DNA from: Chryseolinea serpens
GTDB lineage: Bacteria > Bacteroidota > Bacteroidia > Cytophagales > Cyclobacteriaceae
Assembly: GCF_900129725.1 (NCBI RefSeq)
Contig: NZ_FQWQ01000003.1
Location: forward strand, 310,001-374,000
DNA: 64,000 nt
Reading direction: 5' to 3'
Shown: positions 8,364 to 17,230 of the stretch, in pieces
How the letters are laid out: each line of letters starts with the position of its first letter
Numbering within the stretch: position 1 is the first letter of the stretch
Notes under the pieces: generated by a model
The model's database searches: none
Seen by the model: only the letters and a program-made list of their open reading frames with translations
What the model was told of the DNA's origin: nothing
Translations under genes and position numbers: made by a program

Positions 8364-10073
8364 ATGATGCGCAACGGGTTTGTTTTTTTCGCCGCAGGGA
8401 TGTTGGGCTGGTTCCTGGTGGGGTGTTCGTCGCCCCCCTCGGAAACGGCCGATCCCACCGTCCAAACCCATCTCGATTCGCTGTTGCGAAAAGCCATCCG
8501 CAGTACAAACGATTTAAACTTCGAACAGGCGCATGCCGAGCTCACCGAGGTGGTCACCCGGGCGCAGGAACAAGGTGACGCCAAGAACGAGATCCTCGGC
8601 AACATCAATATGGGGGCGCTCTATCTGAAATACAACGTGCATGAAGAGGCACTAAAATACTTTCTGCAATCGCTTGAACTCGCCACGAAGTATAAAAAAG
8701 ACGATCTGCTCAATACCATCTACAACAACATCGGCATTGTCTACGCCGCGAACAACGCCACCGATAAAGCGGTGGAATACTATGAGAAAGCCGTAGAGAT
8801 CAGCCGCACGCAGGTGAACAAACGAAGACTGGCCCTGAACTATATCAACCTGGGCACGGAGCTCAACCACAAAGGCGACGACAGCCTTGCGTTGGCCTAC
8901 TTCAAGGAAGCGCTTTCCATTTTCAAAAAGGACATCGACACCCTCAACGCCAGCATTGCCATCAACAGCATCGCCAACCTGCACTACATGCGCGGCCGCT
9001 ACGACAGCGCCTTGATCAAATACCGCGAAGCGTACGACCTGAACCTGAAGGTGAACGACATGTTCTATCACCCCCAGTATTGTCTCGGTATTGGCAAAAC
9101 GTTTTCTAACCTCCGTCAATACGACTCGGCCACGTTGTATTTGCAAAAGGCCGTGCAAGGTTTTTTTGAAACATCGAGCACGGAAGACATCGAAGATGCC
9201 TACTATTGGCTGGCGCGCACCGCCGAGGCATCGGGCAACACAAACGATGCGCTGAAATATTCCAACCTCACCCTGGCCTGGAAAGACAGCCTGTTGCGCG
9301 AAAAGACCAGCAAGTGGATATCGGAGCTGCAGATGCGCTATGAGTTTGGGAAAAAAGAAAACGAGATCGAACAACTCCAGGCCGAAGCCACGCGGCAGCG
9401 CCTGTTTTGGATCGGCGTCGTAGTGATCGGCATGGTCATCGCCGCGTTGCTGTTCTTTGCGTTGCGCACGCAAAACATAAACCTGCATCAAAAGAACGTG
9501 ATCCTGCAGCAGGACCAGGAAGTGACGCGCCTCACACTGGAAAAAAACCGCGTGGAGCGCGAGCAGTTGGAGAAAGACATCGTCGCCACCGAAAAGCTTA
9601 ACGCCCTGGAACAGGAGCGCATGAAACAGGAGCTCACCTTCAAAGACCGTGAGCTGGCCACCAAAACCCTGCACCTGGTAAACAAGAACGAGATCTTCGA
9701 CTCCATCTACAAAGTGCTGAACACCATCGACCCGGCCGACGGGCAAAACATAAAGTCACCCCTCGACAAAGCCAAAAAGATCATTCGTGGCAACAACAAC
9801 ATCGACCAGGTGTGGATGGACTTCAAACGGCACTTCGAGGAGGTGCACCCTCGCTTTTTTAGCCAGTTGCTGGAAGCCTATCCGGATTTGTCGCCCAACG
9901 ACCTGCGGCTGTGCGCCTACCTGCTCATCGACCTCAACTCGAAGGAGATCGCCCAGATCTATAACATCTCACCCGAATCCATCCGCAAGAAAAAGCAACG
10001 TTTGCGGGAAAAGCTCCACCTGGAAAAAGACGAGGATGTGAAAATTCTACTAAAGCGCTACAAGACCATATAA
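8364..10073 (+). CDS. Lipoprotein-signal TPR protein with transmembrane helix and C-terminal LuxR-like HTH (putative one-component regulator)
   Basis: A 569-residue protein from the ATG at 8364; this start is preferred over a TTG at 8280 because AAAGGAG lies 10 bp upstream and the signal then starts cleanly. Residues 1-21 carry a lipobox LVGC (Cys21). About six tetratricopeptide repeats follow (A-x-Y-Y/F patterns to about 330), then one membrane helix at about 345-368, a long charged coiled coil to about 430, and a helix-turn-helix at about 510-552 (LNSKEIAQIYNISPESIRKKKQRL). TPRs would lie outside and the HTH inside the cytoplasm. Such architecture is recurrent in Bacteroidota and is thought to signal across the membrane directly to DNA. 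The T9SS protein gene downstream is a possible target. Confidence 0.85.
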   Translation: MMRNGFVFFAAGMLGWFLVGCSSPPSETADPTVQTHLDSLLRKAIRSTNDLNFEQAHAELTEVVTRAQEQGDAKNEILGNINMGALYLKYNVHEEALKYFLQSLELATKYKKDDLLNTIYNNIGIVYAANNATDKAVEYYEKAVEISRTQVNKRRLALNYINLGTELNHKGDDSLALAYFKEALSIFKKDIDTLNASIAINSIANLHYMRGRYDSALIKYREAYDLNLKVNDMFYHPQYCLGIGKTFSNLRQYDSATLYLQKAVQGFFETSSTEDIEDAYYWLARTAEASGNTNDALKYSNLTLAWKDSLLREKTSKWISELQMRYEFGKKENEIEQLQAEATRQRLFWIGVVVIGMVIAALLFFALRTQNINLHQKNVILQQDQEVTRLTLEKNRVEREQLEKDIVATEKLNALEQERMKQELTFKDRELATKTLHLVNKNEIFDSIYKVLNTIDPADGQNIKSPLDKAKKIIRGNNNIDQVWMDFKRHFEEVHPRFFSQLLEAYPDLSPNDLRLCAYLLIDLNSKEIAQIYNISPESIRKKKQRLREKLHLEKDEDVKILLKRYKTI

Positions 10074-10155
10074 TCTTGGTCGGAAATCGGTTGGTCACGC
10101 CGTTTTTTCTGAAAAATCTCTCAAAAGCCTTCTTTTCCTGTCTTTTTCAGGACGA

Positions 10156-10175
10156 TGTCACACCTTGTCACGCCC
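10156..10175 (+). repeat. Tandem 10-bp direct repeat upstream of T9SS protein gene
   Basis: TGTCACACCT followed directly by TGTCACGCCC; a related GGTCACGCC lies at 10093-10101. The period of 10 bp equals one helical turn, so the copies face the same side of the DNA. It may be a regulator binding site; TGTCACG is also followed after 16 bp by CGCC (10189-10192), close to the ECF41 promoter pattern. Confidence 0.4.
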
Positions 10176-10257
10176 CTTTTTAACCAACCGCCCACCCGCC
10201 GGCGTACATTTCTGACCAGAGCCTGGAAAAAATTTCATTAACCTAATCCCATAACTC

Positions 10258-13203
10258 ATGAAGAGATTTTTACTCATTTTTCTCTTTGGCGTTAGCGCTG
10301 CGGGCCTGAGTGCCCAAACGCTGACCCTTGTCTCGCCCCCCGGACTAGAGGAACCGTATGAGGTGTCGGCGGGAACGCAGGTGACCCTGAAGTTTGAGAG
10401 CAATTCGGCTCCGACGACATTTTTCACCTACACCGACCAACCCGACCTGGAATCGGATCCTTATGTGATCGACAGCCGCTGGAAACAGTCCACCGCCATC
10501 ACCGACAACGGCGACGGAACCTACAGTTTCAGCGTAAACGTGAATGAGCCGCTCTATATCTGGTGCGGCAGCAAAATGGACTTCACCGGCATGTGGCAGT
10601 ATTCCAGTACCGTGAAAGTGGACATTGCTTCCGGTGTAAAAATCACCGCCGCCGACGGATTCCTTTGCAGCGATCCCGACACCGAAAAGCTGTCCATCAC
10701 CGGCAGCTACACCAGCTACCAGTGGTATTTCAACAATGCCCCCATCGCCAACGCCACGACCAGCACATACAACGCAACCGAACCCGGCCAATACAAAGTG
10801 CAAGTGCCCTTGTCGGGCAAGTCTGTGTTCTCAAACACGTTGCGTGTGAAGCGGGCCGGGGTGAACTTCACGGGAAGCCTCTCCGGAACCACGCTCACGC
10901 TGAAGGCCGACGATGGTCTCGCATCCTATCAGTGGCTAAGTGGCGCCACGGCAGGTGCCCTCACACCCATCGCCTCGGCAAACGCCTCGACAAAATCGGT
11001 GACGCTGACGGGCACCACGGTGTATTATGCCGTGAAGGCCGTTCAGTCGGGATGTACCATCACCTCGCCGGCGCGCGCCGCCAGCACGATCATCCTTAAA
11101 AAGCCGGTGGTTACGATCGACGCTCCGCCCGTCAACGATTTTGGGAAAATTTGTTCGGGCACGCCGATCACGCTTTCGGTCCCCGATCAATACACGAGCT
11201 ACGATTGGTCCAAAGACGGAGAGGGATGGGCCAGTGGTGTCAACACCCTTCAAACCACTACGGCGTCCGGCTATTATAGTGTGAGCGTGACCACCGCAGC
11301 GTGGCCCGAGATCGTACTCACTTCTGATGAAGCAGAGGTCGACTATTTTGCGCCCGAAGCGCCGGTGCTCAGCGGTGTGAAGAACGGAAACTATTGTCCC
11401 GAAGAAAATGCGACGGTAACCCTGGTGGACGAAGGGTATGCCTACACCTGGTATAAACACACGGGCTACAACTACACCAACGACGACAAGGTCGTGGTCG
11501 ATGGCGCGGAGTATGTGTTCACCCTTTCGGAAAATACCAACCTCACCGTGGTGGCCAGCTACCTCGGATGTGAGGCCAGCAGCACCGTATATTTGAAAAG
11601 CTACAACGACGTGGATCTCTATCCCTACCTGACCGACTACTCGAAAGAATATTTATGTCCGGGAAGCACGGTCGATATTTCATTCCCCGACGACCTGGTA
11701 AACGAATATCAAAGCTTCCAGTGGTACAAACTTTCGGGCGCGGACTATAAAGCCATCAACGGAAAAACAGCGTCCGCCTACACGGCGAACGCCACGGGCA
11801 AGTACCTCGTCAAAGCATCACCCAAAACCTGCCCGTCGGTGACGATCACATCGGAAGTGGTGACGGTGCGGGACAACGCCGATCGCAAATTTTACATCGA
11901 CGCCGACAAGCAGACGATCTGCGTAGGAGAGGAAGTGACGCTTTCCGTTTCTTCGGAGTGGACCAACATTCAGTGGTTGGAAAAGAAGATTGTGTTTGGC
12001 GAGAATTCGCCGTATACCGAAACGTATGTGCCCATCAGCAACGCCGGCACCGGCAATACGCTGAAGGTGTCGAAATTTACAAGCTATCAAGTAAAGGCCC
12101 GTCACACATCGTGTCCCGCGGCGTTGAAAGCAACCAGCGATCCTTTCCAACTGCTGCCGACGGTGAACCCCAACATCACCACCGACCCGGACCATGAGAT
12201 TCATCGCTGGCACAAAGCACCCTACGACTCCATAGCCAATTTCCTCTACTGCGATCAGGCCACGCTGGCCTTGAAGTTGCCGGATCAATACAGCTCCTAC
12301 AAGTGGTATAAGGCGTCTTACAATGGCGATGACCACTATGAGCAGGGAACGCAAATCGAGAATGCCGCTGGAAGCCGGTTGGACATTACGGCGACCGGGG
12401 CGATCTGGTACACCGCTATGGTGGAGGAGAACGGATGCGTGGGAGTTTCCGATCCAATCCTGATCGACACCTACGTGCACAACACACCCGCGGTCGAGAG
12501 CCGCGACAACGCGGAGTTGTGCAGTGTTGGAGATTCTACGTTGCTGAACAATGCCTTCGCCGGCAACTGGGTGAAGTTCGAGTGGTACAAAGATGGCGTG
12601 GCAATTCCGGATTCAGATACCGATAGCCTGTATGCCACCGAGCCCGGCGGCTACATCCTGATGGCCTTCCCCGAGGAGTGTCCGAACATTGGCTATTCGT
12701 CGGGCATCCCCGTGGACGTGACGCTGTACCCGAAAGCTACCATTGCAGAAAATGATACCGTCGTGTATGCGCTGCCCGAACAAGGATTCTATGAATTCCA
12801 ATGGTATTTCAACGGTAATCCCATTGAGAATGAAGAGCTGCCCTGGGTCCTGCATAAAAACAAAATGCAAACCGGCGCCTACACCGTGGAGGTGACGAAC
12901 CCCAAGGATTGCTCGTCGGTGTCTGATCCCTATATGTTCGTCGTGACGGGCACAGAGGAAAATGTGCGCAACGGTTTCGTAGTCTATCCCAATCCAACGA
13001 GTGGCACTTTTAACATCAAGGGACTGGAACCTTCAGCGGTGAAAGCGGTGAGTTTGTACACGACACAGGGAACGCTTGTAGCGGGTTTTGCCGATGTCAA
13101 AGCGATGCAGTTCGATGTGTCGTCGCAAGCGCCGGGAGTCTACCTGCTGGAAGTAGTCCTCTTTGACGGTAGCAAACGGCAAACGAAGATCGTCCGACAC
13201 TAA
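10258..13203 (+). CDS. Secreted protein with about nine Ig-like repeats and T9SS type A sorting domain
   Basis: A 981-residue protein with a signal peptide (residues 1-20, ending LSAQ). Most of the chain consists of about nine repeats of roughly 80-90 residues, each with a core tryptophan in a motif like SYQWYFNN, SYDWSKDG, SFQWYKLSG, KFEWYKDG or EFQWYFNG, and often a paired cysteine: the pattern of Ig-like (PKD/Ig) adhesin repeats. From about residue 904 it ends with a typical type A sorting domain (YPNPTSG... to KIVRH), which sends the protein out by T9SS and attaches it to the cell surface. It is followed after 86 bp by a small lipoprotein, a pair that recurs at 44.9-48 kb. A surface-adhesion or polymer-binding role is inferred. 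Confidence 0.88.
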   Translation: MKRFLLIFLFGVSAAGLSAQTLTLVSPPGLEEPYEVSAGTQVTLKFESNSAPTTFFTYTDQPDLESDPYVIDSRWKQSTAITDNGDGTYSFSVNVNEPLYIWCGSKMDFTGMWQYSSTVKVDIASGVKITAADGFLCSDPDTEKLSITGSYTSYQWYFNNAPIANATTSTYNATEPGQYKVQVPLSGKSVFSNTLRVKRAGVNFTGSLSGTTLTLKADDGLASYQWLSGATAGALTPIASANASTKSVTLTGTTVYYAVKAVQSGCTITSPARAASTIILKKPVVTIDAPPVNDFGKICSGTPITLSVPDQYTSYDWSKDGEGWASGVNTLQTTTASGYYSVSVTTAAWPEIVLTSDEAEVDYFAPEAPVLSGVKNGNYCPEENATVTLVDEGYAYTWYKHTGYNYTNDDKVVVDGAEYVFTLSENTNLTVVASYLGCEASSTVYLKSYNDVDLYPYLTDYSKEYLCPGSTVDISFPDDLVNEYQSFQWYKLSGADYKAINGKTASAYTANATGKYLVKASPKTCPSVTITSEVVTVRDNADRKFYIDADKQTICVGEEVTLSVSSEWTNIQWLEKKIVFGENSPYTETYVPISNAGTGNTLKVSKFTSYQVKARHTSCPAALKATSDPFQLLPTVNPNITTDPDHEIHRWHKAPYDSIANFLYCDQATLALKLPDQYSSYKWYKASYNGDDHYEQGTQIENAAGSRLDITATGAIWYTAMVEENGCVGVSDPILIDTYVHNTPAVESRDNAELCSVGDSTLLNNAFAGNWVKFEWYKDGVAIPDSDTDSLYATEPGGYILMAFPEECPNIGYSSGIPVDVTLYPKATIAENDTVVYALPEQGFYEFQWYFNGNPIENEELPWVLHKNKMQTGAYTVEVTNPKDCSSVSDPYMFVVTGTEENVRNGFVVYPNPTSGTFNIKGLEPSAVKAVSLYTTQGTLVAGFADVKAMQFDVSSQAPGVYLLEVVLFDGSKRQTKIVRH

Positions 13204-13289
13204 TGATGTTTATGCCCGCGGACGAGTGCTCATCCATTCGTCCGCGAGCATAAATCATAAAAGATCATCCACCTCAAATTTTAATCATT

Positions 13290-13760
13290 ATGAATTTTTC
13301 TTCACGTCTATATATCCTTCTTCTCGTGGCCTTCGCAGCGGCCTGCGGCAGCGACGATAAAAATGAACGCTCTGTAGAAGAGCAACAGCTTAGTCTGCTC
13401 TCCCAAACCTGGGTTATAAAGCGGGCGGTTCAGAATGTGGATCGCACGGCAGAATTTGAATCACCGGATCTGACGCTCACGCTCTCCGGCGCGTTCGATG
13501 CCAAGACACCCAAAGGGCCGTATTCCTATTCCATTGCCGGCAAGCTTCCGTCGCCGAGCCCCTGGTCGAAACAACCCGGCTTGTGGACCTTTGCGGACGA
13601 CGCCACCAACGTCATTCTCCGCGACGATGGCGTACGCATGCACTACGCCGTCGACGACAAGACCCTGACCCTCACCTTCACGTGCGCCACCTGCAATGTG
13701 GATAGCGGTCGAATAGACTCGGCCGAGGGGGATTGGGTGTTTGAGTTTACGGCGCAATAA
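13290..13760 (+). CDS. Small lipoprotein paired with the T9SS Ig-like protein
   Basis: A 156-residue lipoprotein: signal peptide with lipobox ending AAAC, lipidated Cys19, then a charged linker (GSDDKNERS). The mature domain runs LLSQTWVIKRAV...LTLTLSGAF...PGLWTFADDATNVILRDDG... and ends EGDWVFEFTAQ. It resembles the 148-residue lipoprotein at 44896-45342 (shared W-TF-DD/DK-T...RDD pattern and the final FVFEF/WVFEF strand), and both follow a T9SS Ig-like gene. The fold is probably a lipocalin-like beta barrel. Partnership with the surface protein is inferred from the repeated arrangement. Confidence 0.8.
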   Translation: MNFSSRLYILLLVAFAAACGSDDKNERSVEEQQLSLLSQTWVIKRAVQNVDRTAEFESPDLTLTLSGAFDAKTPKGPYSYSIAGKLPSPSPWSKQPGLWTFADDATNVILRDDGVRMHYAVDDKTLTLTFTCATCNVDSGRIDSAEGDWVFEFTAQ

Positions 13761-13845
13761 TCAGCAACGGATTGAACGCTTGCATTTTGATCGCCCGGTA
13801 GACGGGTGACAGGGTTTCTTTTTTATTTTCTTAACTCCATTCGAT

Positions 13846-16800
13846 ATGAATATGATACAACACCGCCATCGAAGTCTGTGGTGTGCCGGAACGCGTGCCG
13901 TGACGATGTTGCTCCTGGCCGTACTGCTGCCCCTGACACTTCGGGGTGCCGTTCAACAAAACCAAACGATTGGCATCCAGGGGAAAGTGATTTCCGCCAC
14001 CGACAAACAGGGCCTCCCCGGCGTGAGCGTCTCCATCAAGGGCACCGCGCAGGGCGCCATCACCGATGTGACGGGAAGCTTTCAATTGAACGCAGATGAA
14101 AATGCCACGCTGGTGTTTTCGTTTATCGGCTACATCACCACGGAAGTAGCCGTGGCGGGTCGCACCACCGTTGACGTGACGCTGGAAGAAGACGTGAAAA
14201 AATTGGACGAAGTGACCGTCGTCTCCACCGGCTACCAGGAAGTGGACAAACGCCTGTTCACCGGGGCCGTGGTGAACCTCGCCGCCAACGATGTGAAGAC
14301 TGCCGGCACCACCGATGTGAGCCGCATGCTGCAAGGCAAGGCCGCTGGTGTTTCCGTGCAAAATGTTTCGGGCACGTTTGGTGCGGCACCGAAGATCCGC
14401 ATCCGCGGTGCCACGTCCATCAACGGCGACAACAAACCGCTGTGGGTGATCGACGGTGTGGTGCTGGAGGACGTCGTGAACGTGTCGGCCGATCAGTTGA
14501 CCACGGGCGACCCGACCACGTTGATCGGCTCCTCGGTGGCCGGCCTCAACTCCGATGATATCGAGAGTTTCACCATCCTCAAGGATGCCTCAGCCACCGC
14601 CCTCTACGGCGCGCGGGCCAAGGATGGTGTGATCGTGATCAAAACAAAGAAGGGCCGTGTCGGCCAACCCATCGTTACGTACACCGGAAATTTTTCCTCT
14701 TACCTCAAGCCGTCCTACGACAACTATAATGTGCTGAACTCCGGCGACCAGATGGCGGTGTACCAGGAGATGGAACGCAAAGGATGGTTGAACCACTCCG
14801 ACGTGTCGCGAAGCCCCAACGGGGGAGTGTACCGGAAGATGTATGACCTCATCAACACCTCCTACAATCCCAACGATGGCACGTTCGGATTGCTGAACAC
14901 ACCCGAAGAACGCGCAGCCTTCCTTTCGCGCTATGCGAAAGCCAACACCGATTGGTTTGGGCTACTGTTCAAGAATTCATTTGTACAGGAACATTCGCTC
15001 AGCGTCTCCTCGGGAACGGAAACCTCACAACTCTATTTTTCCACCAGCTACTACGATGACAACGGCTGGACCATTGCCGACAACGTGAAGCGCTACACGA
15101 TCAACGCGCGTGGCACATTCAAGCTCAGCGACAAGTTGAGCCTCGGCATCCTGGCAACCGGTTCCACGCGAACCCAGCGCGCCCCCGGCACCGTGGCCCG
15201 TGAAATGAATCCCGTGCAGGGAGCGTATAGCCGCGACTTCGACATCAACCCGTTCAGCTATGCCCTCAACACCAGCCGCGTGCTCACGCCCTACGACGAA
15301 AACGGCCAGCGTGAATATTTCACCCGCAACTATGCGCCCTTCAACATCCTGAACGAGATCGAGAAGAACTACATCGGCGTGAACCAACTCGATTTGAAGA
15401 TCCAGGGAGAATTGGGTTACAAACTCACGAAAGAATTGCGCTATGATTTTACCGGCGCCGTCCGTCGTGTCACGACCAACACCGAGCACAGTGTGGAGGA
15501 AGGATCGAATATGGCCGAAGCGTATCGCGCTGCCAATTCACAGGTGGTCAAGCAAGGCAATAAGTTTCTCTACTATAACCCTGATTACCCCAACGCTGAT
15601 CCAGTCATTGTGTTGCCGGAAGGCGGTTTCTACAATCGCGTGGACGATCAGATGAATAGTTACTATTTTAAAAACCAACTCAGCTGGACACACGCCATCA
15701 ACACCATACACACCATCAATGCTGTTGCCGGCCAGGAGATCCGATCCGTGGACAGGCGCAATGCATTCAACAACGGCTATGGCTATCAATTCAGCAAAGG
15801 GGGGGTGCCGTTCACCGACTATCGGATCATCAAGCAACTGCTGGAAGGGAACTTCAACTACTTCGGCATGGCCAACACCTACGACCGCTATGCCAGCTTC
15901 TACGGGTCCGGCAACTATGCCTACCGTGGCAAATACATTCTCAACCTGGTGGGGCGCCTCGATGGCTCCAACCGTTTGGGAGAATCGAAAACGGCGCGCT
16001 GGCTGCCCACCTGGAACGTGAGCGCCGCCTGGAACATTGACACGGAGTCGTTTATGGAATCGTATCGCTTGGTGGATTACCTGACCTTGCGCGGAGGCTA
16101 CGGGCTCACGGCCAATGCGGGGAATGCAACGAACTCATCCGTGGTCTACCGCAGCGGCACCACACCGCGCCCGTATCTCAATGAAAACGAATCGCAGATC
16201 GTCATCGAAAGCCTGGAGAACTCCGACCTCACCTGGGAGAAGCAGTACGAAGCCAACATCGGCATCAACGCCGGTCTCTTCCGGAAACTCTCCATCACGT
16301 TCGACTATTACCGGCGCAACCAGTTCGACCTCATCGGCGTGGTGAAAACGGCGGGCATCGGGGGAGAGGCGTATAAGGCGGTGAACTATGCCGACATGAA
16401 GTCGCACGGTATCGACCTGTCGATCGGCGCACCCGTCTACAGTCGCAACCACTTTAACTGGACCACCAATTTTATTTTCAGCACCAACAAAAGCGAGATC
16501 ACCAACCTGAAGAACCAACCGCGCATGACCGATCTTGTCTTCCCCGACGGCGGTGCCATGGAAGGCTACCCGGTGCGGGGTTTGTTCTCTGTGGATTTCA
16601 CAAAGCTGGATCCCAAAACCGGTGTGCCTCTCTTCATCGACCAGGATGGCAAGGAAAGCTCCAACGTCTACCTGCAGAGTCTGACCACCCAATACCTGAA
16701 ATACGAAGGCCCCGTAGATCCCACGATCACTGGTGGCTGGTCGAACATTTTCAAGTACAAAGCTTTCACCTTGAACGTGTTTCTCACCTACCAGACCGGC

Positions 16801-17229
16801 AACAAGATCAGGCTTAACCCCGCATTCAAGAGCGCTTACAATGACCTCGATGCCATGCCCAGGGAATTTCTGGATCGCTGGGCGGTGCGTGGCGATGAAC
16901 AACACACCAACATTCCCTCCATCGCCGATGTGCTGACGGTGAGCCAACTCGCTTCGTATCCTTACAACACCTACAACTATTCCACGGCGCGTGTTGTCGA
17001 CGGTTCCTTTGTGCGCTTGCGCACCGTTTCGTTGGGCTACAATCTTCCCGTGAAATGGCTCGGTGCCACCGGGTTCAAAACGGCATCACTCACCCTCACC
17101 GGTACCAACCTCTGGCTGATCTATGCGGACAAAAGACTGCACGGCCAGGACCCCGAGTTTTTTAACTCCGGTGGTGTGGCTATGCCGGTGGCCAAACAGA
17201 TCACCGCGTCCGTGAAGCTAAGTTTCTAA
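13846..17229 (+). CDS. SusC/RagA family TonB-dependent outer-membrane transporter
   Basis: A 1127-residue protein with a signal peptide (about residues 1-36), an N-terminal carboxypeptidase-regulatory-like beta sandwich (about 43-115, with GKVISATDKQGLPGVSV), a TonB-box-like segment around LDEVTVVSTGY, a plug domain (MLQGKAAGVSV, RIRGATSI, PLWVIDGV) and a large beta barrel that ends in SVKLSF with a terminal Phe. This is the standard SusC layout: import of oligomeric nutrients through the outer membrane, energised by TonB, with the SusD partner as lid. It is the first gene of a four-gene operon. The HExxH lipoprotein in the operon hints at a peptide or protein ligand rather than a glycan; this is inference. 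Confidence 0.95.
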   Translation: MNMIQHRHRSLWCAGTRAVTMLLLAVLLPLTLRGAVQQNQTIGIQGKVISATDKQGLPGVSVSIKGTAQGAITDVTGSFQLNADENATLVFSFIGYITTEVAVAGRTTVDVTLEEDVKKLDEVTVVSTGYQEVDKRLFTGAVVNLAANDVKTAGTTDVSRMLQGKAAGVSVQNVSGTFGAAPKIRIRGATSINGDNKPLWVIDGVVLEDVVNVSADQLTTGDPTTLIGSSVAGLNSDDIESFTILKDASATALYGARAKDGVIVIKTKKGRVGQPIVTYTGNFSSYLKPSYDNYNVLNSGDQMAVYQEMERKGWLNHSDVSRSPNGGVYRKMYDLINTSYNPNDGTFGLLNTPEERAAFLSRYAKANTDWFGLLFKNSFVQEHSLSVSSGTETSQLYFSTSYYDDNGWTIADNVKRYTINARGTFKLSDKLSLGILATGSTRTQRAPGTVAREMNPVQGAYSRDFDINPFSYALNTSRVLTPYDENGQREYFTRNYAPFNILNEIEKNYIGVNQLDLKIQGELGYKLTKELRYDFTGAVRRVTTNTEHSVEEGSNMAEAYRAANSQVVKQGNKFLYYNPDYPNADPVIVLPEGGFYNRVDDQMNSYYFKNQLSWTHAINTIHTINAVAGQEIRSVDRRNAFNNGYGYQFSKGGVPFTDYRIIKQLLEGNFNYFGMANTYDRYASFYGSGNYAYRGKYILNLVGRLDGSNRLGESKTARWLPTWNVSAAWNIDTESFMESYRLVDYLTLRGGYGLTANAGNATNSSVVYRSGTTPRPYLNENESQIVIESLENSDLTWEKQYEANIGINAGLFRKLSITFDYYRRNQFDLIGVVKTAGIGGEAYKAVNYADMKSHGIDLSIGAPVYSRNHFNWTTNFIFSTNKSEITNLKNQPRMTDLVFPDGGAMEGYPVRGLFSVDFTKLDPKTGVPLFIDQDGKESSNVYLQSLTTQYLKYEGPVDPTITGGWSNIFKYKAFTLNVFLTYQTGNKIRLNPAFKSAYNDLDAMPREFLDRWAVRGDEQHTNIPSIADVLTVSQLASYPYNTYNYSTARVVDGSFVRLRTVSLGYNLPVKWLGATGFKTASLTLTGTNLWLIYADKRLHGQDPEFFNSGGVAMPVAKQITASVKLSF

Positions 17230-17230
17230 A

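Noticed and set aside
8652-9746. Long minus-strand frame of 364 codons
   Set aside because: It is antisense to the TPR/HTH regulator; its composition (Val, Gly, Gln, Phe) is typical of a shadow frame.
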